From Candidatus Falkowiibacteriota bacterium (lineage in GTDB: Bacteria > Patescibacteriota > Patescibacteriia > Patescibacteriales > GWE2-39-37), in the NCBI GenBank assembly GCA_013335665.1, contig JAAXVE010000018.1, positions 1 to 5,733 on the forward strand: a DNA stretch of 5,733 nucleotides, given 5' to 3'. This document shows positions 1 through 4,730 of the stretch, piece after piece (position 1 is the stretch's first letter; the number at the start of each line of letters is the position of its first letter). Under the pieces are notes generated by a model. That model saw only the letters and a list, made by a program, of their open reading frames with translations. It made no database searches and was not told where the DNA came from. The translations under genes and the position numbers were made by a program.

Positions 1-479
1 CGCTCTGCCACCTCTTCTTGCATCTCAAGATAAGGGACGCCTTGTTTGCCGTACCAGCTGGAAAAAGTCTTGACCTCAGTCGCTTGTGGCGCCTCGGCCT
101 TGATGGTTGCGGCCGAGGATTCACAACGGGCGATGTAGTCATCTTTGCTGCTAGCGACTCGGGTGTAGAATTCAGTTTGTTTGCTGGTCAGTTCGGGCAG
201 GTCAGCAACGAGAATAAGCCAGTTAGCCTCTACTCCTTGCTCTTGAAGTTTCTCGATTAAACGAGGCACTCGGTTTAGGTGCGAGTGGGCTGTCAGACTG
301 ATGCCGGTGCCCAGTTCGCCGGTAAATGTGTACTTGCCGTCGTCGTGCGGATAATCAGGGCAGACAGTCGAGACGAGCGTGACGTTGTCTCTGGCCCTTT
401 CCATTTTGCGATGGTCATTTTTGGAAAAATAGATTTCCGTGCCGGCGAATGCGCGATAGTCTTTGCGGTTGAATGCCAT
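1..479 (-). CDS. Unrecognised protein under T-box control (3' end beyond window)
   Basis: This frame is open on the minus strand from an ATG at 477-479 to the left edge, giving 159 codons with no stop. The start is well supported: AAAGGAG (complement of 489-495) lies 9 nt upstream. The product begins MAFNRKDYRAF and is soluble-looking, with no signal peptide or membrane segment in the visible part. Visible landmarks are CPDYPHDDG at residues 40-48, a Gly-rich GELGTGIS at 54-61, HSHLNRVPRLIEKL at 65-78, a hydrophobic strand with an acidic end, WLILVADLPE (87-96), and SSKDDYIARCESS (110-122). I do not recognise the family. A T-box leader lies directly upstream, so expression probably rises when a particular tRNA is uncharged. 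That suggests a role in amino-acid synthesis, uptake or tRNA charging, but it is inference from regulation alone. Codon use is GC-richer than the flanking leader, as expected for a real gene. The reading frame is secure; the function is unknown. Confidence 0.88.
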   Translation of the reverse strand, partial: MAFNRKDYRAFAGTEIYFSKNDHRKMERARDNVTLVSTVCPDYPHDDGKYTFTGELGTGISLTAHSHLNRVPRLIEKLQEQGVEANWLILVADLPELTSKQTEFYTRVASSKDDYIARCESSAATIKAEAPQATEVKTFSSWYGKQGVPYLEMQEEVAE

Positions 480-507
480 GGTGTTTGTCTCCTTTGTGAA
501 TGAACAT

Positions 508-563
508 AAAAAAACTCCCCATCCTATCGCGCAATAATAAGAAATGCGCGAAACGACGAAGAG
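508..563 (-). terminator. Regulated intrinsic terminator of leftward T-box
   Basis: On the minus strand a 19-nt arm (complement of 545-563) pairs with the complement of 515-533 around an 11-nt loop. Two positions are mismatched and a few pairs are G-U. Seven U residues follow (complement of 508-514). Its 5' arm shares sequence with the antiterminator, the normal arrangement for a transcription-attenuating T-box. The ribosome binding site of the downstream gene begins about 13 nt further on. Confidence 0.85.
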
Positions 564-792
564 TCTTCTTCGTGGTGCCACCTTTCTTTTGAGAATAAAA
601 AAACTGCCACGAATGTGCCAGACTTATTCTCTCTCATCGACTCCGTTTCGGGATATCGATTAGTCCATGATTACGGGGACCTCCGGGCTTCCACTAGCGC
701 AGAAACCATCCTTCCGCCAGGGGCGGAGAAATCAGACCCAACCCCTCGGCCGAACCAAGGGATCTGATTTGTGGATATTGCAGTTGTAAAGA
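508..792 (-). promoter_or_regulatory. T-box leader (tRNA-sensing riboswitch), leftward
   Basis: Read on the minus strand, the leader carries the T-box signature AGGTGGCACCACG (complement of 571-583), with the UGGCACC bulge that pairs to the NCCA end of an uncharged tRNA. Antiterminator helix A2 is ACGAAGA (567-573) with TCTTCGT (556-562), and a weaker A1 uses GAAA/UUUC. The 3' half of this antiterminator is also the 5' arm of the terminator at 515-563, so the two folds exclude each other. Just upstream, GAGAATAA/TTATTCTC encloses an imperfect inner hairpin and looks like Stem III. The 5' part (about 660-770) holds an AAATCAGA/TCTGATTT hairpin with an inner CCTTGG/CCGAGG stem, then a CTCCG/CGGAG stem. 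This is not a textbook Stem I: I see no clear AGUA loop-E motif, and I could not fix the specifier codon. The 5' boundary is set from the promoter and is approximate. Confidence 0.78.
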
Positions 793-799
793 TGTAAAA

Positions 800-828
800 A
801 ATATAGCGTTTTTTGTAAAATATGTCAA
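800..828 (-). promoter_or_regulatory. Sigma70-type promoter of leftward T-box transcript
   Basis: On the minus strand, TTGACA (complement of 823-828) is a perfect -35 box. It is followed by a 17-nt spacer and TATATT (complement of 800-805) as the -10 box. Predicted start of transcription is near 793, giving a leader of about 315 nt before the ATG. The -35 box is 3 bp from that of the divergent promoter. Confidence 0.75.
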
Positions 829-831
829 ATA

Positions 832-860
832 TTGACTAATCAGGGCAATCGTAGTATATT
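832..860 (+). promoter_or_regulatory. Sigma70-type promoter of rightward T-box transcript
   Basis: TTGACT (832-837) and TATATT (855-860) are separated by exactly 17 nt. Transcription would begin near 867. This promoter is divergent from the one at 800-828; together the -35 boxes form the palindrome GTCAAATATTGAC (824-836). Confidence 0.72.
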
Positions 861-866
861 TTCATT

Positions 867-1114
867 ATCTTTAAAAAAGAAGCAAAACCGTTTATTTTTC
901 TATTAGGAAAATAAGAACCTTGGCCAACACCAAGGGTGGTGCGGGAAGAAAGTCTGTCTCGACAGATGAATAGAACCCGACGTCTGCTCGCGTTATGAGC
1001 ATTTGAGAGTCTTTTGATTTGCTTTGGGCTTATTGAAAGAAACTAAGGTGGTACCGCGAGAATCCTCGTCCTTAGATATGACTTTTGTCATATTTAGGGA
1101 TGAGGATTTTTTTT
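867..1114 (+). promoter_or_regulatory. T-box leader (tRNA-sensing riboswitch), rightward
   Basis: The T-box sequence AAGGTGGTACCGCG at 1045-1058 matches the canonical AGGGUGGNACCGCG closely, with the UGGUACC bulge at 1049-1055. The antiterminator is well formed: CTAAGG (1043-1048) with CCTTAG (1070-1075), and GCGAG (1056-1060) with CTCGT (1065-1069, one G-U). The competing terminator is at 1062-1114. Upstream, the CCTTGG/CCAAGG hairpin at about 917-934 followed by GGTGGTGCGGG resembles the distal part of Stem I, and CGTTATGAGCATTTGAGAG (991-1009) resembles the conserved segment before Stem III. The probable specifier lies in GAACCCGAC (973-981). Reading straight after GAAC gives CCG (Pro, 977-979); the alternative is GAC (Asp, 979-981). 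I cannot decide between them by eye. The first gene downstream is a GIY-YIG nuclease inside an inserted cassette, so the original target is probably further on, possibly aspS. Confidence 0.87.
1062..1114 (+). terminator. Regulated intrinsic terminator of rightward T-box
   Basis: A 21-bp uninterrupted stem (1062-1082 with 1087-1107, three G-U pairs) closes a TTTT loop, and the T-run covers 1107-1114. The 5' arm begins inside the antiterminator (ATCCTCGTCCTTAG), so antitermination and termination exclude each other. By eye it is one of the strongest terminators in the window. Confidence 0.92.
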
Positions 1115-1127
1115 GTTTATACTTATT

Positions 1128-1152
1128 TGTCATTCCCGCGCAGGCGGGAATC
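1128..1152 (+). repeat. dRS3-like palindromic repeat, left copy
   Basis: The core ATTCCCGCGCAGGCGGGAAT is itself an imperfect palindrome (ATTCCCGC/GCGGGAAT arms) preceded by TGTC. The sequence resembles the Neisseria dRS3 repeat (ATTCCCNNNNNNNNGGGAAT) and similar elements scattered through many bacterial genomes. When translated it gives the familiar spurious peptides FPRRRESR, IPAQAGIQ and IPACAGMT. The copy at 1467-1491 is its exact reverse complement. Confidence 0.9.
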
Positions 1153-1159
1153 CAGAATA

Positions 1160-1450
1160 ATGAACGAGAAACAATATTACACGTACATTCTAGCAAGTCA
1201 AAAGAATGGGACTCTATACGTCGGAGTTACCTCAGACCTACTTAACCGGGTGGCGGATCATAAGTCTGGCAGAATTGAGGGTTTTACAAAAAGGTACAAT
1301 ATAAAGTTGTTAGTTTACTATGAAATTTTTGGTGATGTTTACATGGCCATCAATCGGGAGAAACAGTTGAAAAAATGGAATCGTAGCTGGAAAATAAATT
1401 TGATAGAAAAAGAAAATCCTGGATGGGAAGATTTGTATAAAAGATTTTGA
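1160..1450 (+). CDS. Small GIY-YIG domain endonuclease-like protein (96 aa)
   Basis: A complete 96-residue protein consisting of a single GIY-YIG domain. Hallmarks in order: YTYIL (residues 7-11), the GIY strand; LYVGVT (19-24), the YIG strand; catalytic Arg30 in SDLLNR; then REKQLKKW (66-73) with Glu67 as the likely metal ligand. The length and the C-terminal WNRSWK and NPGWEDLY segments fit the stand-alone YhbQ/URI-like group of GIY-YIG proteins. Known members are endonucleases that cleave with a single divalent metal; the substrate of this group is largely unknown. I chose the ATG at 1160. An in-frame ATG at 1085 would add 25 residues translated from the T-box terminator and the palindromic repeat (including FPRRRESR), so that start is rejected. 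There is no convincing Shine-Dalgarno site; the repeat occupies the position. The gene is AT-rich and sits between inverted repeats, which suggests horizontal acquisition. Confidence 0.9.
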   Translation: MNEKQYYTYILASQKNGTLYVGVTSDLLNRVADHKSGRIEGFTKRYNIKLLVYYEIFGDVYMAINREKQLKKWNRSWKINLIEKENPGWEDLYKRF

Positions 1451-1466
1451 GATGAACGTCATCTTA

Positions 1467-1491
1467 GATTCCCGCCTGCGCGGGAATGACA
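1467..1491 (-). repeat. dRS3-like palindromic repeat, right copy
   Basis: This is the exact reverse complement of 1128-1152 over 25 bp, ending ...GGGAATGACA. It lies 16 nt beyond the nuclease stop codon. The outer end runs into the first unit of the 34-bp direct repeat at 1490. Confidence 0.9.
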
Positions 1492-1557
1492 TGGTTGAGA
1501 CTTGTTAAAATAATTTCAAACGGCATGGTTATAACTTGTTAATATAATTTCATATGA
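1490..1557 (+). repeat. Two tandem copies of a 34-bp AT-rich unit
   Basis: Units 1490-1523 and 1524-1557 both begin CATGGTT and share ACTTGTTAA and TAATTTCA in register, with divergence in between and at the end. The second copy has acquired or kept TATAAT (1543-1548) and ends in the ATG of the next gene. The first copy abuts the right palindromic repeat. Confidence 0.75.
1543..1548 (+). promoter_or_regulatory. Candidate -10 box for a leaderless transcript
   Basis: A perfect TATAAT ends 5 nt before the ATG at 1554, so transcription would start at or within a few bases of the start codon. No matching -35 box is present at 16-18 nt spacing and no Shine-Dalgarno site precedes the ATG. Leaderless expression is therefore plausible but unproven. 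Confidence 0.4.
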
Positions 1558-1970
1558 CCAATTACACAGTGCTATCGAAATTCAGAAATAAGGAGCTGAC
1601 AGATTATCTGGTTTCTGAATTAAACAAGCGCGGAAAGACTTGCTACAATCACGCCGCGTTACCAGCAGATCCGAACAATCCTGACGCGCATCCTGAGGTG
1701 CAGATGCAAGCATTTGAATCAAACAAGGATTTTTTCAACGACCCGTATTGCATTGATGTTTTTCACAGGGACTTGGATGGTTTGAAAAATGCCGAAAAAG
1801 TCATCACACTTTTGCCGGCTGGCAATTCGGTCCACATAGAGGCAGGCATTGCTTACGGTCTGGGTAAGCCGCTGATACTGATCGGCGAGCCGGAAAAGCC
1901 GGACACCTTGTATCAGATCTTTCAAGAGCGTTACAAGACCATAGAAGAATTTTTAGAAACTATAAAATAG
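1554..1970 (+). CDS. Nucleoside 2-deoxyribosyltransferase-like protein (138 aa)
   Basis: A complete 138-residue protein with the Rossmann-like layout of the nucleoside 2-deoxyribosyltransferase family. It opens with a short strand and SKFRNKELTDYLVSELNKRG (residues 8-27). A mid-region with a DVFHRDLDGLKNAEKVITLLPA segment (about 69-90) corresponds to the family's 'acidic plus substrate-binding' stretch. The signature SVHIEAGIAYGLGKPLILIG follows at 92-111, where the Glu after HI matches the catalytic nucleophile position. Known members exchange bases on 2'-deoxyribosides in salvage; many short relatives have unknown substrates, and the fold is also shared with some NAD- or nucleotide-processing defence proteins. 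The stretch YNHAALPADPNNPDAHPEVQMQAF (31-54) is unusual and may be a substrate loop. There is no Shine-Dalgarno site; a TATAAT box lies directly upstream. Family assignment is fairly confident; substrate and pathway are not known. Confidence 0.72.
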   Translation: MTNYTVLSKFRNKELTDYLVSELNKRGKTCYNHAALPADPNNPDAHPEVQMQAFESNKDFFNDPYCIDVFHRDLDGLKNAEKVITLLPAGNSVHIEAGIAYGLGKPLILIGEPEKPDTLYQIFQERYKTIEEFLETIK

Positions 1971-1993
1971 GGTTCAGATAACTTTGTGGGTTC

Positions 1994-2137
1994 GGTCTGG
2001 CACTTACCGATCATTTTTCCTGCTTAGACGGAAGTCTGTGCATTTTTTCTTCAAAATAATATAGAGTATGATTATTTTGCAGAAAAAATAGCTACGATTC
2101 CGTATGCGCGATAAAAATGATCGGCAAGTGTCAGACC
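1994..2137. repeat. 144-bp long palindrome (MITE/REPIN-like)
   Basis: Two 67-nt arms (1994-2060 and 2071-2137) fold around a 10-nt loop. The outer 25 bp are inverted with only two mismatches (GGTCTGGCACTTACCGATC at the left end; its partner at 2119-2137). The inner 19 bp (2042-2060 with 2071-2089) have one mismatch. Between them lies a less conserved 23-nt stretch in which only an ACGGAA/TTCCGT core and a few other bases pair. There is no coding capacity and no clear target-site duplication (flanks ...GGGTTC and AGCTTAG...). Size, terminal symmetry and lack of a gene fit a non-autonomous element mobilised by a transposase elsewhere. A folded RNA with regulatory effect on aspS is also possible. 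Confidence 0.8.
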
Positions 2138-2151
2138 AGCTTAGAAACTAC

Positions 2152-2179
2152 TTGTAGAATTTTTCAAATAAACTAAAAT
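2152..2179 (+). promoter_or_regulatory. Weak candidate promoter for aspS
   Basis: TTGTAG (2152-2157) and TAAAAT (2174-2179) lie 16 nt apart; the -35 box matches consensus at only 3 of 6 positions. Transcription would start about 3 nt before the ATG, and no Shine-Dalgarno site is present, so the transcript would be nearly leaderless. It is equally possible that aspS is read from an upstream promoter. Confidence 0.3.
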
Positions 2180-2188
2180 AGCAAACTT

Positions 2189-4003
2189 ATGTTACGAACA
2201 CACACATGCGGTGAGCTCACGCGCGAGCACGCCGGACAGACGGTTGAACTTTCGGGCTGGGTGCATCGTCGCCGTGATCATGGCGGCATTATCTTCATCG
2301 ACCTGCGCGACCGCTACGGCTTGACGCAGATCAAATTCGACGAGTCGATCAGTGCCAAGCCGGCAGCTGAGGCCGATAAGCTGCGCAGCGAATGGGTTGT
2401 CCACATCAAAGGCAAAGTCGTGGCTCGTCCAGACGAGATGGTTAACGACAAGCTGGCAACCGGCGCTGTTGAGATTGAATGCAGCGAGCTGACTATTTTG
2501 TCCGAGTCAAAGACTCTGCCGTTTGAAATCGATGACGAGAAAACCAAGAACGAAGCCAACGAGGCTATCCGTCTCAAGTATCGTTTTCTTGATTTGCGCC
2601 GTCCAAAGCTGCAGCAGATCTTGATCAAAAGAAATGAAGTTATCCGCCATGTGCGCGATTATTTCAAACAGATAAATTTTGTCGAGGTGCAAACCCCGAT
2701 TCTAGCCAACTCCTCACCTGAGGGTGCGCGCGATTATTTGGTGCCGTCTCGCATCTATCCTGGTAAGTTCTATGCTTTGCCGCAGGCGCCGCAACAATTC
2801 AAGCAGCTCCTGATGGTGGCTGGCATGGACCGTTATTTCCAAATAGCGCCATGCTTCCGCGACGAAGATCCGCGCAACGACCGCCACCCTGGCGATTTTT
2901 ATCAGATTGATATGGAGATGAGTTTTGTCGATCAGGAAGATATCTGGGCAGTCGCGGAAAAATTGATGATCGAATTGACCGAGACTTTTACTGATAAGAG
3001 AATCATCCAGAAGCCTTTCCCGCGCCTGACCTGGCATGAGGTCATGACCAAGTACGGAGCAGACAAGCCGGATCTGCGCTTTGGTTTCGAAATCATGCCG
3101 ATTTCCGACATGGTGATGGATTCCGGCTTCTCGGTTTTTGCCGACGTGGTTAAGCAGGGAGGCGTAGTGCACGCGATGAAAGTCGATAACGGTGCCAAAT
3201 TCTCCCGCAAAGAAATTGATGAGCTCACGGAAATCGCTCGCAGCAAAGGTGCCAAGGGCTTGGCCTATATTATCTGGAAAGAAAGCGGGGAGATCAGCTC
3301 GCCGATTATCAAGTTCTTGGGCGACGACCTGACTAAACAGATTTTGGAAACGGTCGGAGCAGTGAAGGGAGACATCGTCTTCTTCGGCGCCGACACTTGG
3401 GCAACAGTTTGTGCAGCACTCGGGGCGGTGCGTAACGATTGCGGTGCGCGGCTCGGCTTGAAGAATCCGAACCTGGCCGCCTGGCTCTGGGTCAAGGATT
3501 TCCCGATGTATGAATATAATGTAGAAGATAAGAAGGTCGACTTCAGCCACAATCCTTTCTCGATGCCGCAAGGTGGCATGGAAGCGCTTTTAGATAAAGA
3601 TCCGCTCGATATTCTGGCTTATCAATATGACCTTGTCTGCAATGGCTACGAGATTTCGTCCGGCGCTATCCGCAATCATCGTCCGGACGTGATGTACAAA
3701 GCCTTTGAAATCGCTGGTTATACAAAGGAGCAAGTCGATAAGCGCTTCGGCGGCATGATTCGCGCCTTTGAATACGGCGCACCGCCTCATGGCGGCATCG
3801 CCCCAGGGCTTGACCGCTTGATGATGGTGTTGTTCGACCTGGACAGCATTCGTGACATCTACGCCTTTCCGAAGGACGGCCAAGCGCGCGATGTCATGAT
3901 GGACGCGCCAGGAGAAGTGACTGAAGCGCAGTTGAAAGAACTGCACATCAAACTGAACCTGCCACCCAAGCTGACCGATAAGATTTATGATAAAAGCGAA
4001 TAG
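2189..4003 (+). CDS. aspS: Aspartyl-tRNA synthetase, bacterial type
   Basis: A complete 604-residue class IIb synthetase that activates aspartate with ATP and transfers it to tRNA. Domains in order: an N-terminal OB-fold anticodon-binding domain (about 1-105, with VELSGWVHRRRD and IIFIDLRDRYG); the catalytic core starting near 130 (YRFLDLRRP); SSPEGARDYLVPSR (175-188); QAPQQFKQLL (199-208); motif 2 FRDEDPRNDRHPGDFYQID (223-241); the bacterial GAD insertion, about 295-420; and motif 3 GGIAPGLDRL (535-544). Length is normal for bacterial AspRS. His31 in RRRDHGG is the residue found in non-discriminating bacterial AspRS enzymes (E. coli has Leu there), which also charge tRNA-Asn for later amidation by GatCAB. 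The partner position near 83, however, is Glu in RPDEM rather than Gly, so specificity is uncertain. The ATG at 2189 lacks a Shine-Dalgarno site but begins at the conserved N-terminus (MLRTHTCGEL). The upstream neighbour is the 144-bp palindrome; a strong terminator follows 8 nt after the stop. Confidence 0.98.
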   Translation: MLRTHTCGELTREHAGQTVELSGWVHRRRDHGGIIFIDLRDRYGLTQIKFDESISAKPAAEADKLRSEWVVHIKGKVVARPDEMVNDKLATGAVEIECSELTILSESKTLPFEIDDEKTKNEANEAIRLKYRFLDLRRPKLQQILIKRNEVIRHVRDYFKQINFVEVQTPILANSSPEGARDYLVPSRIYPGKFYALPQAPQQFKQLLMVAGMDRYFQIAPCFRDEDPRNDRHPGDFYQIDMEMSFVDQEDIWAVAEKLMIELTETFTDKRIIQKPFPRLTWHEVMTKYGADKPDLRFGFEIMPISDMVMDSGFSVFADVVKQGGVVHAMKVDNGAKFSRKEIDELTEIARSKGAKGLAYIIWKESGEISSPIIKFLGDDLTKQILETVGAVKGDIVFFGADTWATVCAALGAVRNDCGARLGLKNPNLAAWLWVKDFPMYEYNVEDKKVDFSHNPFSMPQGGMEALLDKDPLDILAYQYDLVCNGYEISSGAIRNHRPDVMYKAFEIAGYTKEQVDKRFGGMIRAFEYGAPPHGGIAPGLDRLMMVLFDLDSIRDIYAFPKDGQARDVMMDAPGEVTEAQLKELHIKLNLPPKLTDKIYDKSE

Positions 4004-4010
4004 ATAGATG

Positions 4011-4044
4011 AAGGCCCCTGTGACGGATCACAGGGGCCTTTTTT
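4011..4044 (+). terminator. Intrinsic terminator after aspS
   Basis: A perfect 13-bp stem, AAGGCCCCTGTGA (4011-4023) with TCACAGGGGCCTT (4028-4040), closes a CGGA tetraloop and is followed by T residues to 4044. It begins 8 nt after the aspS stop codon. The convergent gene on the minus strand ends at 4069, so the same hairpin could also slow transcription from that side, though no U-run follows on that strand. Confidence 0.95.
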
Positions 4045-4068
4045 GTTGCTGGTTGTTTTGGAGGTTGG

Positions 4069-4578
4069 TTACGGATTTGCGATTTCGGATGATTCGAAGA
4101 CTGTCTCGGTGGTTATGAGTGATGGAATGAATTCTCCACCAACGATTTTGCCGATAAGCCCGGTGATATTGCCTTCGAATCCTGTCAGGTCGCCCGACAG
4201 CAGCTTTGTAGCAGTACCGCTGGCGCCGGAGCATTTTCCATGCAGATTAGTGATGTCGCCATCAAGGTCGGTCACTTTCCCGTTCAGCGGTGGCCATTTG
4301 TACTGGCCGTTTTCATCTTCGTTTACTTTGCCAGTAAGGCCGGTGAGATCGCCCCAGAGATGCGTAAGGACACCCTCGAGATCGGGATGAATGACTCCCG
4401 AAAGTTTTGTGAGGCTTCCTGACAGTTTGTCTGTCGGTCCGCTGAGTTGGGTGAGATCACCTGAAATGTTTGTGACGTCGCCGTAATTGCTGAGAACTGA
4501 ACCGCGTACTGCAGTGAAATCTCCGAAAACTTTGTCATGAAGACCGGACACGCCATTGCAATTCATCTGTTTGATCAA
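4069..4578 (-). CDS. Seven-residue-repeat protein of unknown function (169 aa)
   Basis: A complete 169-residue protein built from about 15 consecutive seven-residue units with consensus G-[DKNS]-[LVI]-T-x-[LIF]-[ST], such as GDVTNIS, GDLTQLS, GSLTKLS, GDLTGLT and GDITNLH. They span residues about 12-146, broken once by NEDENGQYKWPP (86-97). The spacing of glycine and alternating hydrophobics suggests a beta-solenoid, by analogy with other short-repeat helices; this is inference. Similar 'SGDVTGLSGD' repeat proteins occur as hypothetical proteins in environmental genomes. No signal peptide or membrane segment is visible. I chose the TTG start at 4576-4578 because GGGGGTG, complementary to the 16S anti-Shine-Dalgarno with one wobble, ends 5 nt upstream. 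An ATG four codons later (4564-4566) would be 17 nt from that site. A promoter is present upstream at 4631-4659. Function unknown. Confidence 0.82.
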   Translation of the reverse strand: MIKQMNCNGVSGLHDKVFGDFTAVRGSVLSNYGDVTNISGDLTQLSGPTDKLSGSLTKLSGVIHPDLEGVLTHLWGDLTGLTGKVNEDENGQYKWPPLNGKVTDLDGDITNLHGKCSGASGTATKLLSGDLTGFEGNITGLIGKIVGGEFIPSLITTETVFESSEIANP

Positions 4579-4630
4579 GATTGCACCCCCATGTTTTTAA
4601 TAGCTCATTAAAGAGCGGTTTGTGATTATC

Positions 4631-4659
4631 ATTAAAGCATTTTTTTATAAAATTGTCAA
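4631..4659 (-). promoter_or_regulatory. Sigma70-type promoter of repeat-protein gene
   Basis: On the minus strand, TTGACA (complement of 4654-4659), a 17-nt spacer and TTTAAT (complement of 4631-4636) form a near-consensus promoter. Predicted leader length is about 45 nt. A small GCTC/GAGC hairpin lies in the leader. Confidence 0.72.
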
Positions 4660-4695
4660 ACAATATATTTTTTCTAAGTTATATTAGCTAATATT

Positions 4696-4730
4696 GAAAA
4701 AAAGAAACCCCCTACTTATTTCGGGGGTTT
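4696..4730 (-). terminator. Intrinsic terminator overlapping the end of the small exported-protein gene
   Basis: On the minus strand AAACCCCC (complement of 4723-4730) pairs with GGGGGTTT (complement of 4705-4712) around a 10-nt loop, then CTTTTTTTC follows. The 5' arm encodes the last residues of the upstream gene, and the stop codon at 4716-4718 is in the loop. A T-run also follows the stem on the plus strand. Confidence 0.88.

Larger units (their letters stand above)
1128..1491. mobile_element. Candidate mobile cassette: GIY-YIG gene between inverted palindromic repeats
   Basis: A 364-bp unit is bounded by a perfect 25-bp inverted repeat (1128-1152 and 1467-1491) and contains one gene that fills almost all the space between. 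The gene starts 7 nt inside the left repeat and ends 16 nt before the right one. It is visibly AT-richer than aspS. The left end starts 13 nt after the T-run of the T-box terminator, as if the unit landed between a regulator and its target. No target-site duplication is evident at the outer edges. That the unit moves is inference: what I see is symmetry, compactness and composition. Confidence 0.55.

Noticed and set aside
18..503. Two plus-strand ORFs (18-260 and 279-503)
   Set aside because: They are antisense to a longer minus-strand frame that is open from 479 to the edge and has a good Shine-Dalgarno site and leader; the second also runs past that gene's start.
1085..1159. N-terminal extension of the GIY-YIG protein from an ATG at 1085
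   Set aside because: The extra 25 residues come from the T-box terminator and the palindromic repeat (giving FPRRRESR), and the domain is complete from the ATG at 1160.
1128..1491. CRISPR-like repeat pair
   Set aside because: Only two copies, in inverted orientation, with a gene between them; there is no direct repeat-spacer periodicity.
1994..2137. Intrinsic terminator for the deoxyribosyltransferase-like gene
   Set aside because: The hairpin is far longer than a terminator, its arms are AT-rich at the apex and no U-run follows the 3' arm.
2714..3571. Long minus-strand ORF of 285 codons
   Set aside because: It lies antisense within aspS, whose protein is conserved along its full length; the opposite frame is a coding shadow.
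4043..4422. Plus-strand ORFs opposite the repeat protein
   Set aside because: They mirror the periodic minus-strand gene and have no ribosome binding site or promoter of their own; the first begins inside the aspS terminator T-run.
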